Source of the DNA: Methylobacillus sp. MM3
GTDB taxonomy: Bacteria; Pseudomonadota; Gammaproteobacteria; Burkholderiales; Methylophilaceae
Assembly: GCF_001645185.1 (NCBI RefSeq)
Contig: NZ_LXTQ01000011.1
Span: forward strand, 434,001 to 498,000
Direction: 5' to 3'
DNA length: 64,000 bases
The notes under the pieces were generated by a model. That model was not told where the DNA came from. It made no database searches and was given only the letters and a program-made list of their open reading frames with translations. Shown piece after piece: positions 1 through 9,700 of the stretch; the first letter of the stretch is position 1; the number at the start of each line of letters is the position of its first letter. The translations under genes and the position numbers were made by a program.

Positions 1-208
1 GCGAAAGCTTGAGGCTGGCGAGATAAATGCGGAAACCGGCCATGATGACGAAGCGGCCAAGCGCGAGGGCCGGGCGTCGCGGCATCAGCGGCTGCAACAC
101 GGTGGCGATCAGCGTCCAGCCCAGGCACAGTAAACCCAGCCAGGCGAGACCGAGGTAGAGCAGCAGGTAATCGTATATTCCCACCAGCAGACGTATTGCG
201 GCACTCAT
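1..208 (-). CDS. Lysophospholipid/glycerol acyltransferase family protein (partial, runs off the left edge)
   Basis: Only about the first 69 codons are present. The translation begins MSAAIRLLVGIYDYLLLYLG and continues as a hydrophobic N-terminal segment followed by a basic patch (MPRRPALALGR). This resembles the membrane anchor of small acyltransferases related to PlsC. The catalytic HX4D motif would lie outside the window, so the family call is an inference. The ATG overlaps the TGA of the chorismatase gene by 4 bp (ATGA), so the two are probably translated together. Such acyltransferases are known companions of chorismatases in aryl-polyene and xanthomonadin loci. Confidence 0.5.
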   Translation of the reverse strand, partial: MSAAIRLLVGIYDYLLLYLGLAWLGLLCLGWTLIATVLQPLMPRRPALALGRFVIMAGFRIYLASLKLS

Positions 209-1245
209 TGCCTGTCCGTGTTTTTGCGATCACAGGAAAAAGCCGTGGTTTCGATTTCAAGCAGCAAATCGTCGCGACAGATATCGGCTTGCAGGAATAC
301 CGCATTGGCATGGTTTCCGGTGAGACGGCGCAACTCATTGCGGATAATCTCTATGTCGGCAGCATGGCGCACGTAGACCCGATAAAAAAGCTGCGAGGGG
401 TCGAACCAGCGATGATGCATCACCCTGTTGGCTTCAAGTATGACGGCTTCGATATTAGCCAGCGTTTCTCGCGTCTGGCCAGATACATCGTCCGAATGCA
501 GGGTGCGATGCCCGACGATGCTGGCCGTGCCGGAAATGAAAAGCACTTCGCTTTCGGGAAGCCGCAACAAGCTGGCGCGGGAAAAGGTCGGACTGCGCGG
601 ACCGTAGTCTTCAGGGTAGGCGTAGGCATTGACCTGGCGCGGGTTTTCGATGGCGAGCGAAGCAGTGCTGCCGGCGAGAAAGGCGATTTGCAACGGGCCT
701 TCAGCCGTGCCCAGCGCGCACGCGGACGGGAGCTCGCCGACCACATCGCGTGCGCAGGCCAGGAATGCATCCTGGCGGCCGAGGTTGAACTGCCGGTAGC
801 GTTCCAGTCCGTGGCTGACGACATTGATGTCCGCCATGTAATTCCAGAAACGATAAACGAACGGAAGTTCGAGTTCGTCCAGCAGCGCAAATATCTGTCG
901 ATATGCGGATTCGGTGGCCTGTTGCAGGGGTATCGGATCGGTATCGGCTTCATTCAGCTCGATAACGCCGAACAGCAGGTTTTCGCTACGCCGATAACGT
1001 ACCCCGCCTTGTTTCACTGTGGCGTTTATGCCATCGCCGAGCCATAACTCACACACAGGCTCGCCATCCAGAATCGGCATGGCGACATGCAGGAAGGGAT
1101 TATCTGCGGCCGGGCAGGTCTGGTCCGTGCGCTCTGCAAAGCAGATAGCACCGAGCGTATGTTGCAGTGACGATTCTGTTGCACCGAATAGCGCTGGAAG
1201 AGAGAGATTTGCGTTTCGCAAAACCGTATTGGAAGAGTCGCTCAA
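205..1245 (-). CDS. Chorismatase, FkbO/Hyg5/XanB2-like
   Basis: A 346-residue protein resembling the chorismate-hydrolysing FkbO/Hyg5 family, whose XanB2 branch makes 3- and 4-hydroxybenzoate from chorismate for xanthomonadin-type pigments and ubiquinone. Family-like stretches are LPALFGATESSLQHTLG at the N terminus, YRFWNYMADIN near residue 130 and LFISGTASIVGH near residue 235; the length fits the family. The reading frame opens directly after a TAA with a TTG codon, and no ATG occurs before residue 55, so TTG is the likely start. A weak AGGG lies about 12 nt upstream. It is coupled by a 4-bp overlap to an acyltransferase gene, which favours a pigment or aryl-polyene role over FK506-type metabolism. 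Product specificity cannot be read from the sequence. Confidence 0.75.
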   Translation of the reverse strand: MSDSSNTVLRNANLSLPALFGATESSLQHTLGAICFAERTDQTCPAADNPFLHVAMPILDGEPVCELWLGDGINATVKQGGVRYRRSENLLFGVIELNEADTDPIPLQQATESAYRQIFALLDELELPFVYRFWNYMADINVVSHGLERYRQFNLGRQDAFLACARDVVGELPSACALGTAEGPLQIAFLAGSTASLAIENPRQVNAYAYPEDYGPRSPTFSRASLLRLPESEVLFISGTASIVGHRTLHSDDVSGQTRETLANIEAVILEANRVMHHRWFDPSQLFYRVYVRHAADIEIIRNELRRLTGNHANAVFLQADICRDDLLLEIETTAFSCDRKNTDRQ

Positions 1246-1324
1246 TTATCTATATGCCCTGAGGCTGGGTTTCGAAACGAATGCGGAAATTATAACGTAT
1301 CAACCCGCTTGCTCGATGGTCCGA

Positions 1325-1354
1325 TTGGGCCAGTTCGCTAAGTGCCTGTATAAT
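1325..1354 (+). promoter_or_regulatory. Probable sigma70 promoter for rimO
   Basis: TTGGGC at 1325-1330 and a perfect TATAAT at 1349-1354 are separated by 18 nt. Initiation would fall near 1361, about 20 nt before the rimO ATG at 1381. Confidence 0.6.
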
Positions 1355-1380
1355 CCGCCAATTTCCATGCGGTTGTAGTC

Positions 1381-2697
1381 ATGTCCAAACACATTCCCCA
1401 AGTCGGCTTCGTTTCTCTTGGTTGCCCCAAGGCTTCTTCCGATGCCGAGCGCATCCTCACTCAATTGCGTGCCGAAGGCTACGAAATTTCTGGTAGTTAT
1501 CAGGATGCCGACCTGGTGGTGGTCAATACCTGCGGTTTCATCGACTCGGCCGTGGAAGAGTCGCTGGATGCCATAGGCGAAGCGCTGGCCGAAAACGGCA
1601 AGGTGATCGTGACCGGCTGCCTCGGCGCCAAGGGTGATGTGGTGCGCAACGCGCATCCGAGCGTGCTGGCCGTTACCGGTCCGCATGCACTGGAAGAGGT
1701 GATGGAGGCAGTGCACACGCACAGCCCCAAGCCGCACGACCCCTACACCGACCTGGTGCCGCCGCAGGGTATCCGGCTTACTCCGCAGCATTACGCCTAT
1801 CTGAAGATTTCCGAAGGCTGCAATCACCGCTGCACGTTCTGCATTATCCCCAGCATGCGCGGCGATCTGGTGAGCCGCCCGATAGGCGAAGTGATGCAGG
1901 AAGCGGAAAACCTGGTGAATTCAGGTGTGCGCGAACTGCTGGTGATTTCGCAGGATACGTCAGCCTATGGCGTGGACGTGAAATACCGTACTGGCTTCTG
2001 GGGCGGGCGACCGGTGAAGACGCGCATGACCGAGCTCGCCAATGCGCTTTCGGACCTGGATGTATGGGTGCGCCTGCATTACGTCTACCCGTATCCGCAT
2101 GTGGACGAAGTGATCCCCCTGATGGCGGATGGCAAGATTCTGCCTTACCTCGATGTGCCTTTCCAGCACGCCAGCCCGCGCATCCTCAAGGCGATGAAGC
2201 GTCCCGCCAGCAGCGAGAACAATCTGGCGCGCATCCGCGCCTGGCGTGATGTGTGCCCGGACATCACCATCCGCAGTACTTTCATCGTAGGTTTCCCGGG
2301 CGAGACCGAAGACGATTTCGTGCAATTGCTGGATTTCATGCAGGAAGCGCAGCTGGATCGCGTCGGTTGCTTTGCCTATTCGCCGGTGGAGGGCGCGACA
2401 GCCAACGCGTTGCCGGGCGCGGTGCCGGAAGAGGTCAAGCAGGAGCGGCTAGCACGTTTCATGGAGCTGCAGGCTGGCATCAGCGCCGAGAAGCTGCAGC
2501 AGAAAATCGGCCAGACCATGCTGGTGCTGGTGGATGCTGTGGATGAAGAAAATGCAGTCGGCCGAAGCGCTGCGGATGCACCGGAAATCGATGGCGTGGT
2601 ATATCTGGAAGGTGGCGCAGGTCTGATTCCGGGCGATCTGGTCGAAGTAACGATTACCGATGCCGACGAGCATGACCTGTTTGCCGGTCCGGCATAA
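1381..2697 (+). CDS. rimO: Ribosomal protein S12 methylthiotransferase RimO
   Basis: A radical-SAM enzyme that adds a methylthio group to the conserved aspartate of ribosomal protein S12, using two [4Fe-4S] clusters. The N-terminal UPF0004 domain carries the cluster cysteines C15 (SLGCPK), C51 (NTCGF) and C80 (TGCLG). The radical-SAM CX3CX2C motif is C147, C151 and C154 ([10 protein letters not shown]). A C-terminal TRAM domain follows (about residues 370-438). At 438 residues it has the standard family length. The start [17 protein letters not shown] is typical and lies just downstream of a good promoter. It stands alone, with no partner needed. Confidence 0.95.
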   Translation: MSKHIPQVGFVSLGCPKASSDAERILTQLRAEGYEISGSYQDADLVVVNTCGFIDSAVEESLDAIGEALAENGKVIVTGCLGAKGDVVRNAHPSVLAVTGPHALEEVMEAVHTHSPKPHDPYTDLVPPQGIRLTPQHYAYLKISEGCNHRCTFCIIPSMRGDLVSRPIGEVMQEAENLVNSGVRELLVISQDTSAYGVDVKYRTGFWGGRPVKTRMTELANALSDLDVWVRLHYVYPYPHVDEVIPLMADGKILPYLDVPFQHASPRILKAMKRPASSENNLARIRAWRDVCPDITIRSTFIVGFPGETEDDFVQLLDFMQEAQLDRVGCFAYSPVEGATANALPGAVPEEVKQERLARFMELQAGISAEKLQQKIGQTMLVLVDAVDEENAVGRSAADAPEIDGVVYLEGGAGLIPGDLVEVTITDADEHDLFAGPA

Positions 2698-2736
2698 TTA
2701 AATAACGGCAGGCCGAACGGGCTTGCCGGTTGATGG

Positions 2737-3045
2737 TCAGGTGGAAGGCAGCTGCGGTTTCTCGCAGTCGGCGCGGCCTTCGAGAAAATCCAGGGTATAA
2801 GGGCAGCGGCTGGGGCGGCGCACGGCCTTGCGCTTTTTCCCGTGGTTGCTGGTATCGATGAACGGCGTTTCGCTGATGAGCTCGTAGCCGGATTGCTGCA
2901 GTTTTTCGACGGTGGTTTCGAACAGGCTGAGCGGGTTGTCAATATTTTGCAAGGTCACGGTTTTCTTGGTGACCTTGAGCACGTTGTACATGCTGAGCTT
3001 GCCGGCACGGCGCTTGCCGTAGATTTCTCCCGCCTTGACGATCAT
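2737..3045 (-). CDS. Small hypothetical protein (102 aa)
   Basis: I do not recognise this protein. It starts with ATG behind a strong GGAGGGAGAG Shine-Dalgarno sequence about 8 nt away, which makes it a convincing gene. The N-terminal half (MIVKAGEIYGKRRAGKLSMY) looks like a small beta-rich domain made of alternating basic and hydrophobic residues. The C-terminal part is basic and ends with CPYTLDFLEGRADCEKPQLP, which contains two cysteines. It has no signal peptide or membrane segment. It is convergent with rimO and divergent from the WbpM-like gene. No function is proposed. Confidence 0.6.
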   Translation of the reverse strand: MIVKAGEIYGKRRAGKLSMYNVLKVTKKTVTLQNIDNPLSLFETTVEKLQQSGYELISETPFIDTSNHGKKRKAVRRPSRCPYTLDFLEGRADCEKPQLPST

Positions 3046-3232
3046 ATTCTCTCCCTCCGGCGTCTCGATGCATGAAGTTTAACAAAAACCATCCATCCCA
3101 TTAAAAAATTTAGGTGATTCTTCATGGTCTCGCTTTTCGGGCTTCCCATATGGCTACGGCTACTGGCATACTTTAAAACTTGTCGTTCAAATCGTGCATA
3201 ATGCCCGGCATCTGACCGGGGGAGTTCATCGG

Positions 3233-5116
3233 ATGCGCAGAATAAAAAATGCAAGAATCGTGATGGTGTTCGGACACGACGTGGCCGTGGCCGCGTTTGC
3301 GTGGAGCATGGCGTTTCTGTTGCGATTCAATTTTTCGATTCCCGAAAATTACGTTCATAACATGTTGCAGACCCTGCTCTGGGTCGTTCCTCTTCAAGCC
3401 CTGATTTTCTGGCGGTTTGGTCTTTATCGCGGCATGTGGCGTTTCGCCAGTCTGCCGGACCTGAAACGCATTCTGGTCGCCGTCGGCATCAGTGCGTTAA
3501 TGGTGCCCGTGGTATTGCTGATGATGCAGCAAACCCAAGTGGTTGTGCCGCGCTCCGTGCTGGCGCTCGATCCTCTGCTGTTGGTGCTGTTCATGGGCGG
3601 CAGCCGTTTTGCGTATCGCTCATGGAAAGAGCATCGCCTGTATGGCTTGATGGAAGCACAAGGCAAGCCGGTGCTGATCATGGGTGCGGGCGATGCCGCC
3701 GCGATGCTGACCAAGGAGCTGGCGCGTAATCATGACTGGCAGGTGGTGGGTTTGCTGGATGATCAAGTCGCCTTCCGCGATCGGCAGATCCATGGCGTGC
3801 GCGTATTGGGCACGCTGGAGGAATTGCCGGAGTGGGCGCAACGAAATGGCGTCATGCACGTCATTATTGCGATGCCGTCCGCCACTCATGCGGAGCGACG
3901 CCGCGCGCTCGATATCTGCGCCGCGGCCGGTATCGAAACCCTGACGGTGCCTTCGTTCGACGATCTGGTCAGCGGCCGAGTCAGCATCTCACAGGTACGC
4001 CGGGTGGAAGTGGAAGACCTCCTCGGACGCGATCCGGTCGAACTGGACGATGCAGGCTTGCATGAGTTGATCGGCAGTGAGGTCGTGATGGTGACTGGCG
4101 CGGGAGGGTCCATCGGGTCGGAACTTTGCCGGCAGATCGCGCGCTATCAGCCTGAAATGCTGGTCTTGTTCGAGCTGAATGAGTATGCGCTTTATCGCCT
4201 CGAGCAGGAGTTCCGCGAAACGCTTCCGCAACTGCGCATCGTCTGCGTCATCGGCGACGTCAAGAATGCTTCACGCGTTTCGGGGGTGCTGCACCGTTAC
4301 CGGCCGTCGGTGGTGTTCCATGCCGCGGCATACAAGCATGTGCCGCTGATGGAGTGGGGCAATGTCAGCGAGGCGCTGGCGAATAATGTGGTGGGGACCC
4401 ATACCCTGGCGACGGCCTGCAAGGCGGCCGGGGTCGAGAAGGTCGTGCTGATCTCGACGGACAAGGCGGTTAACCCGACCAATGTGATGGGCGCAAGCAA
4501 GCGCCTGGCGGAACTCGTTTGCCAAGGCCTGCAAGACCCGCTGGGAACGCGTTTCGTGATGGTGCGTTTCGGCAATGTGCTCGGCTCTTCCGGCAGCGTC
4601 ATCCCCAAGTTCCGCGAGCAGATCGCCAAGGGCGGCCCGTTAACGGTGACGCACCCGGAGGTGACGCGCTATTTCATGTCTATCCCCGAAGCATCGCAGC
4701 TGGTTTTGCAGGCCGGCCTGATGGGGAAGGGCGGCGAGATTTTTGTGCTGGATATGGGCGAACCCATCAAGATTGCACATCTGGCGAAGGAAATGATCCG
4801 TCTTTCCGGCTTCGAGGATGGCGAGATCAAGATTGTCTACACCGGCTTGCGTCCCGGCGAAAAGCTCTATGAAGAACTGCTGGCTGACGACGAACAAAGC
4901 CTGCCTACGCCACACGCCAAACTGCGCATTGCGCGTGCGCGAACGGCGGATGCGGAATGGGTTTCGGGCCTGCTGCGCTGGGTGAGCGCCGCTGTTGCGA
5001 TGGACGAGCACGCAGTCAAGGAAGATCTCAAGCTCTGGGTGGAAGAGTACGCCGGTGACGTCAATGGCATCGCCAATCGGCCGGTGACCGCCCCCGCATC
5101 CGTTACCCTGCATTAA
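3233..5116 (+). CDS. Membrane-anchored nucleotide-sugar 4,6-dehydratase (WbpM/PglF/CapD family)
   Basis: A 627-residue polysaccharide biosynthesis protein. The first ~150 residues form four membrane segments. A CoA-binding-like Rossmann domain follows (VLIMGAGDAAAML), then the catalytic SDR domain with NAD-binding VTGAGGSIGSELC. The active-site segment STDKAVNPTNVMGASKR has Met in place of the usual Tyr, as is known for the WbpM/PglF group. These enzymes convert UDP-GlcNAc to the 4-keto-6-deoxy sugar on the way to QuiNAc, FucNAc or bacillosamine. The start is ATG 3233 with GGGGGAG about 9 nt upstream. An upstream ATG lacks a ribosome site. The next gene, galU, is 14 bp away, so they are probably cotranscribed. 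Confidence 0.9.
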   Translation: MRRIKNARIVMVFGHDVAVAAFAWSMAFLLRFNFSIPENYVHNMLQTLLWVVPLQALIFWRFGLYRGMWRFASLPDLKRILVAVGISALMVPVVLLMMQQTQVVVPRSVLALDPLLLVLFMGGSRFAYRSWKEHRLYGLMEAQGKPVLIMGAGDAAAMLTKELARNHDWQVVGLLDDQVAFRDRQIHGVRVLGTLEELPEWAQRNGVMHVIIAMPSATHAERRRALDICAAAGIETLTVPSFDDLVSGRVSISQVRRVEVEDLLGRDPVELDDAGLHELIGSEVVMVTGAGGSIGSELCRQIARYQPEMLVLFELNEYALYRLEQEFRETLPQLRIVCVIGDVKNASRVSGVLHRYRPSVVFHAAAYKHVPLMEWGNVSEALANNVVGTHTLATACKAAGVEKVVLISTDKAVNPTNVMGASKRLAELVCQGLQDPLGTRFVMVRFGNVLGSSGSVIPKFREQIAKGGPLTVTHPEVTRYFMSIPEASQLVLQAGLMGKGGEIFVLDMGEPIKIAHLAKEMIRLSGFEDGEIKIVYTGLRPGEKLYEELLADDEQSLPTPHAKLRIARARTADAEWVSGLLRWVSAAVAMDEHAVKEDLKLWVEEYAGDVNGIANRPVTAPASVTLH

Positions 5117-5130
5117 GCAAGAAAGAAAAA

Positions 5131-6012
5131 ATGAACAGGCCTACCAAAGCCGTCTTCCCTGTCGCCGGACTGGGAACGCGTTTTCTCCCGGTCACCAAGG
5201 CCAGCCCCAAGGAAATGCTGCCTATCGTCGACAAGCCGCTGATCCAATATGCCGTGGAAGAGGCAGCCGAAGCCGGCATCACCGAGATGATCTTTATCAC
5301 CGGCCGCACCAAGCGCGCCATTGAGGATCATTTCGACAAAGCCTACGAACTTGAAGTCGAACTCGAAGCGCGCGGGCGCATGCAGACTCTCGAAGAGCTG
5401 CGATCCATGCTGCCGCGCGGCATGAACTGCATTTACATGCGCCAATCGGAGGCCCTGGGGCTGGGGCATGCGGTGCTGTGCGCCCGTCCCGTGGTCGGGC
5501 CCGAGCCTTTCGCCGTGATCCTGGCGGACGATTTTATCGACGGCAGGCCGGGCGCCATGGCCCAGATGATGGAGATGTATCGTCAGCACAGAAGCTCGAT
5601 TCTGGGAGTGGAAGATGTTGCTCCTTCCGAAACTGCCAGCTATGGCATCGTGGATGCTGCCGACATTGCGCCGCGCCTGTTGCAAGTGAACGGTATTGTC
5701 GAAAAACCGCAGCCGGAAGATGCACCTTCCAATCTTGCAGTGGTCGGACGCTATCTTTTCACTCCCAGGATATTCGAGCACCTGGAAAACCTGCAGCCCG
5801 GCAAGGGCGGCGAAATCCAGCTGACTGACGGCATTGCCTCGCTGATGCGCGAAGAACGCGTGCTTGCCTATCGATTCCAGGGAAAACGTTACGATTGCGG
5901 CAGCAAGTTGGGTTACATGAAAGCCAATGTCGAACTGGCGATGCGGCATCCGGTCATCGGCCAGGAATTTACTGCATATCTCGGCCAGTTTGCCGCAAAA
6001 GGCCAGCCATGA
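5131..6012 (+). CDS. galU: UTP--glucose-1-phosphate uridylyltransferase
   Basis: Makes UDP-glucose from UTP and glucose 1-phosphate, the entry to UDP-galactose and UDP-glucuronate. The nucleotide-binding signature GLGTRFLPVTKASPKEMLP is at residues 11-29. The sugar-binding regions (EKPQPEDAPSNLAVVGRYLF and GGEIQLTDGI) are intact. At 293 residues it has family length. It lies 14 bp downstream of the WbpM-like gene and overlaps hpt by 4 bp. The association with nucleotide-sugar genes fits envelope polysaccharide supply. Confidence 0.95.
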   Translation: MNRPTKAVFPVAGLGTRFLPVTKASPKEMLPIVDKPLIQYAVEEAAEAGITEMIFITGRTKRAIEDHFDKAYELEVELEARGRMQTLEELRSMLPRGMNCIYMRQSEALGLGHAVLCARPVVGPEPFAVILADDFIDGRPGAMAQMMEMYRQHRSSILGVEDVAPSETASYGIVDAADIAPRLLQVNGIVEKPQPEDAPSNLAVVGRYLFTPRIFEHLENLQPGKGGEIQLTDGIASLMREERVLAYRFQGKRYDCGSKLGYMKANVELAMRHPVIGQEFTAYLGQFAAKGQP

Positions 6013-6554
6013 CACAAGCCTCTCCCCGGCAAATCCTGGAGCAATCCGAAATTCTTTTCAACGAAGCGGACGTCGCTTCGGCCATTAAAAAGCTGGCGGC
6101 CGAGGTATCGGTCGCGATGGCGGGCAGCGAGCCACTGGTGCTCTGCGTCATGAGCGGTGCGACAGTCTTTGCCGGCCAATTGCTGCCACTGCTCAGGTTT
6201 CCTCTGGAATTCGATTACGTACAGGCCAGTCGCTATCATAATCGCACGACCGGAGGCCAGGACGTGGTCTGGAAAATGTCGCCGGGCGAAAACGTGCGCG
6301 GCCGTACCTTGCTGCTGCTGGACGATATCCTGGACGAGGGGCATACCCTGGCCGCCGTACGCAAGAAGTGCCTGGAAGCCGGTGCTGCCCGCGTGATGAT
6401 CGCGGTGCTGACGGAAAAGGAAACCGGCCGGGAAAAGCCGGTAAAAGCGGATTTCGTCGGCCTCAGGGTGCCTGACCGATACGTTTTCGGCTGTGGCATG
6501 GATGTCTACGGATGGTGGCGCAACCTGCCGGCGATTCATGCACTGAAGAAATAA
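6009..6554 (+). CDS. hpt: Hypoxanthine-guanine phosphoribosyltransferase
   Basis: A purine-salvage enzyme that transfers ribose 5-phosphate from PRPP to hypoxanthine or guanine. The 181-residue protein has the PRPP-binding motif LLLLDDILDEGHTL (about residues 100-113). The purine-recognition segment near the C terminus is VPDRYVFGCGMDVYGWWRN. ATG 6009 overlaps the galU stop (ATGA). An upstream extension in the same frame lies inside galU and is unlikely to be used. The coupling of a salvage gene to galU has no obvious functional logic. Confidence 0.9.
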   Translation: MTQASPRQILEQSEILFNEADVASAIKKLAAEVSVAMAGSEPLVLCVMSGATVFAGQLLPLLRFPLEFDYVQASRYHNRTTGGQDVVWKMSPGENVRGRTLLLLDDILDEGHTLAAVRKKCLEAGAARVMIAVLTEKETGREKPVKADFVGLRVPDRYVFGCGMDVYGWWRNLPAIHALKK

Positions 6555-6787
6555 GCCCTGCCGAATAAAATCCGGAATCGGGCCTGTTGGCGGCGGATTT
6601 CTGGTGATAGTTCAAGTTTCCGCTTGCGATTGACAATCATGGGTGACTCGGACACTCCAGGCACGGCTGGATTGCCGGCTGTGCCTGGGACGGCGGGAGG
6701 ATTGCCGCAGTTGTCAACCGTTAAAGGTGCCGGTTTCCGTCTGATTCTGCCCTGAAGCCGCCTCGGTTTTGCGGTAAAATCCGGCCT
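6555..6787. other. Intergenic region before dnaE
   Basis: 233 bp without a gene. An imperfect hairpin (CAGGCAC and GTGCCTG arms near 6659-6688) and a TTGACA without a matching -10 are present. The only convincing signal is TAAAAT at 6775-6780, directly before dnaE. Confidence 0.4.
6775..6780 (+). promoter_or_regulatory. -10-like element abutting the dnaE start
   Basis: TAAAAT in the context GCGGTAAAATCC ends 7 nt before the dnaE ATG, so initiation would fall on or next to the start codon. No clear -35 element is visible. Confidence 0.35.
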
Positions 6788-9700
6788 ATGTCCGACCCTG
6801 TTTTCATCCACCTGCGCTGCCATAGCGAGTATTCCGTCGTGGATGGCATGGTGCGCATCGGCGATTACGTCAAACGCGCCGTGCAAGACCAGATGCCGGC
6901 GCTGGCGCTTACCGACCTCTCCAACCTGTTCGGCGCAGTCAAGTTCTACAAGGCCGCGCGCGGCAAGGGCGTCAAGCCTTTGATCGGCGCGGATATCTGG
7001 CTCGAAAATGAAGTCAATCGCGACCAGCCTTATCGCGCGCTGCTGCTCTGCCAGAACCATGCCGGCTACTTGCGTCTTTGCGAACTGATTTCCAGGGCCT
7101 TCCTCGAAAATCAGCATCGCGGCCACGCGGAAATTCGCCGGGAATGGTTTTCCGAGGGAGGCACCGAAGGGCTGATCCTGCTTTCCGGCGGAATGGCCGG
7201 AGACATTGGCCAGGCGCTGCTGCAAGACAATGCGCTCATTGCGCAGGAACTGGCGAAGCAGTGGCAGCGGCTGTTTCCGAACCGTTTCTATATCGAATTG
7301 CAACGCGCCGGTCATCCGCAGCAGGAAGCCTGCATCGCCCGTGCACTTGATCTTGCCTCGGAGATGAATCTTCCCGTCGTGGCGACGCACCCGATCCAGT
7401 TCCTGGATAGCGACGATCACAAGGCGCACGAGGCGCGGGTTTGCATCGCCGAAGGCTATGTGCTGGCCGACCGCCGCCGCCCGCGCCATTTTACCGAGCA
7501 GCAGTATTTCCGCACCCAGGCCGAGATGGCCGAGTTGTTCTCGGATATCCCCGAAGCGCTTGCCAACAGCGTGGAAATCGCCAAGCGCTGCAACCTGTCG
7601 CTGACGCTGGGCAAGAATTATCTGCCGCAATTTCCTACGCCCAACGGCGAGAGTCTGGACGAATTTCTTGCGGTGCAGGCGCATGAAGGCCTGAAGCGCC
7701 GCCTGGAAGTGCTCTACCCGGACCCGGAAGTACGCGAATCCAGGCGCGCGGAATATGAGGCGCGGCTCGATTTCGAAGTCGGCATCATTGTGCAGATGGG
7801 CTTCCCCGGCTACTTCCTGATCGTGGCGGACTTCATCAACTGGGCCAAGCACAACGGCGTGCCGGTCGGTCCGGGCCGGGGTTCCGGCGCGGGATCGCTG
7901 GTCGCGTATTCACTCGGCATTACCGACCTCGACCCGCTGCGCTACGCATTGCTGTTCGAGCGCTTCCTCAATCCGGAGCGGGTATCCATGCCCGACTTCG
8001 ACATCGACTTCTGCATGGACGGGCGCGACCGCGTCATCGAATACGTGCGTCACAAGTACGGACTGGAGGCGGTCTCGCAGATCGCCACCTTCGGTACCAT
8101 GGCGGCCAAGGCAGTGATCCGCGACGTCGGCCGCGTGCTCGATCTGCCGTTCAACTTCGTCGATGGCATCGCCAAGTTGATTCCCAACGAACTCGGCATC
8201 TCGCTCTCCGACGCGCTGGAAAAAGAGCCGCAACTCAAGGAACGGCGCGAGAAGGAAGAAGAAGTCAATGAGCTGCTGGAACTGGCGCTGCGCCTTGAAG
8301 GCCTGACCCGCAACATCGGCATGCACGCCGGCGGCGTGCTGATCTCGCCCGGAAAAATCACCGACTACTCGCCGGTTTATTGCCAGCAGGGTGGCGAAAG
8401 CGTCGTCAGTCAGTACGACAAGGACGACGTGGAGGCGGTCGGGCTGGTCAAGTTCGACTTCCTTGGCCTGCGCACACTGACCATCCTCGATATGGCGCTG
8501 GAGAGCACCAACGCGCAGCGCACGGCGCAGGGGCTGGAGCCGCTGGCGTTCGAAACCCTGCCGCTGGACGACAAGCCGACCTTCGATCTGCTGAAGTCTG
8601 CGAATACCACCGCCGTGTTCCAGCTGGAATCCCGCGGCATGAAGGACATGCTGAAGCAGGCCAAGCCGGACGTGTTCGAGGACATCATCGCGCTGGTCGC
8701 GCTTTACCGTCCCGGCCCGATGGACCTGATTCCCGACTTCTGCCGCCGCAAGCACGGCCTGCAGAAGGTCGAATACCCGCACCCTGCGACGGCACCCATC
8801 CTCCGTGAAACCTACGGCATCATGGTGTACCAGGAACAGGTGATGCAGATCGCGCAGGTGGTCGCCGGCTACAGCCTGGGTGGCGCCGATATGCTGCGTC
8901 GGGCGATGGGCAAGAAGAAGCCTGAGGAAATGGCACAGCAGCGCGCGATTTTTGTCGAGGGCGCCGAAAAGAACGGCACCGCGCCACGCGACGCCGAATT
9001 CCTGTTCGACCTGATGGAAAAATTCGCCAGCTACGGTTTCAACAAGTCGCATGCGGCAGCCTATGCGCTGGTGGCCTATCACACGGCCTATCTCAAGAAG
9101 CATTATCCGGCGGCCTTCCTCGCTGCGACCATGTCGGCGGACATGAACAACACCGACAGCGTGCATATCTTCCATGACGACTGCATAGCCAACGGTCTGG
9201 AAGTGCTGGCGCCGGACATCAACCAGAGTGAATTCCGCTTCAAGCCGCTCAACGAGAAGCAGGTGCTGTACGGCCTGGGTGCGATCAAGGGCACGGGCTG
9301 GTCGGCGATTGAAGTCATACTCGCTGCGCGCAGAGCCGAGGGGCCATTCAAGGATCTGTTCGATTTTTGCCTGCGTCTCGATCTGCGCAAGGTCAACCGC
9401 CGCGTGATCGAATCGCTGATCCGTGCCGGCGCATTCGACAAACTGGAACCCAACCGCGCCGCTTTGCTGGCAGGCGTGGGCATGGCGATCGAAGCCGCCG
9501 AGCAGAGCGGGGCGGCGGCAGGGCAGAACAGCCTGTTCGGCGACATGCCGGAGGTCGGTCAGCACAAGTTGCCCGAAGTGCCTTGCTGGCCGGAACAGGA
9601 AAAGCTCCAGCAGGAAAAAGCCGCGCTCGGCTTTTATTTCAGCGGCCATCCATATGTGGCCTATCGCAAGGAGCTATCCGCTTTCGTGCGCAACAATCTC

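Noticed and set aside
2702-2726. Weak hairpin after rimO (GGCAGGC and GCTTGCC)
   Set aside because: The stem has a mismatch and no T-tract follows, so a terminator is not supported.
7910-9649. 579-codon open frame antisense to dnaE (also 6536-7852)
   Set aside because: The frames are rich in His, Gln, Arg and Ala, have no ribosome site and mirror a well-conserved gene, so they are GC-codon shadows.
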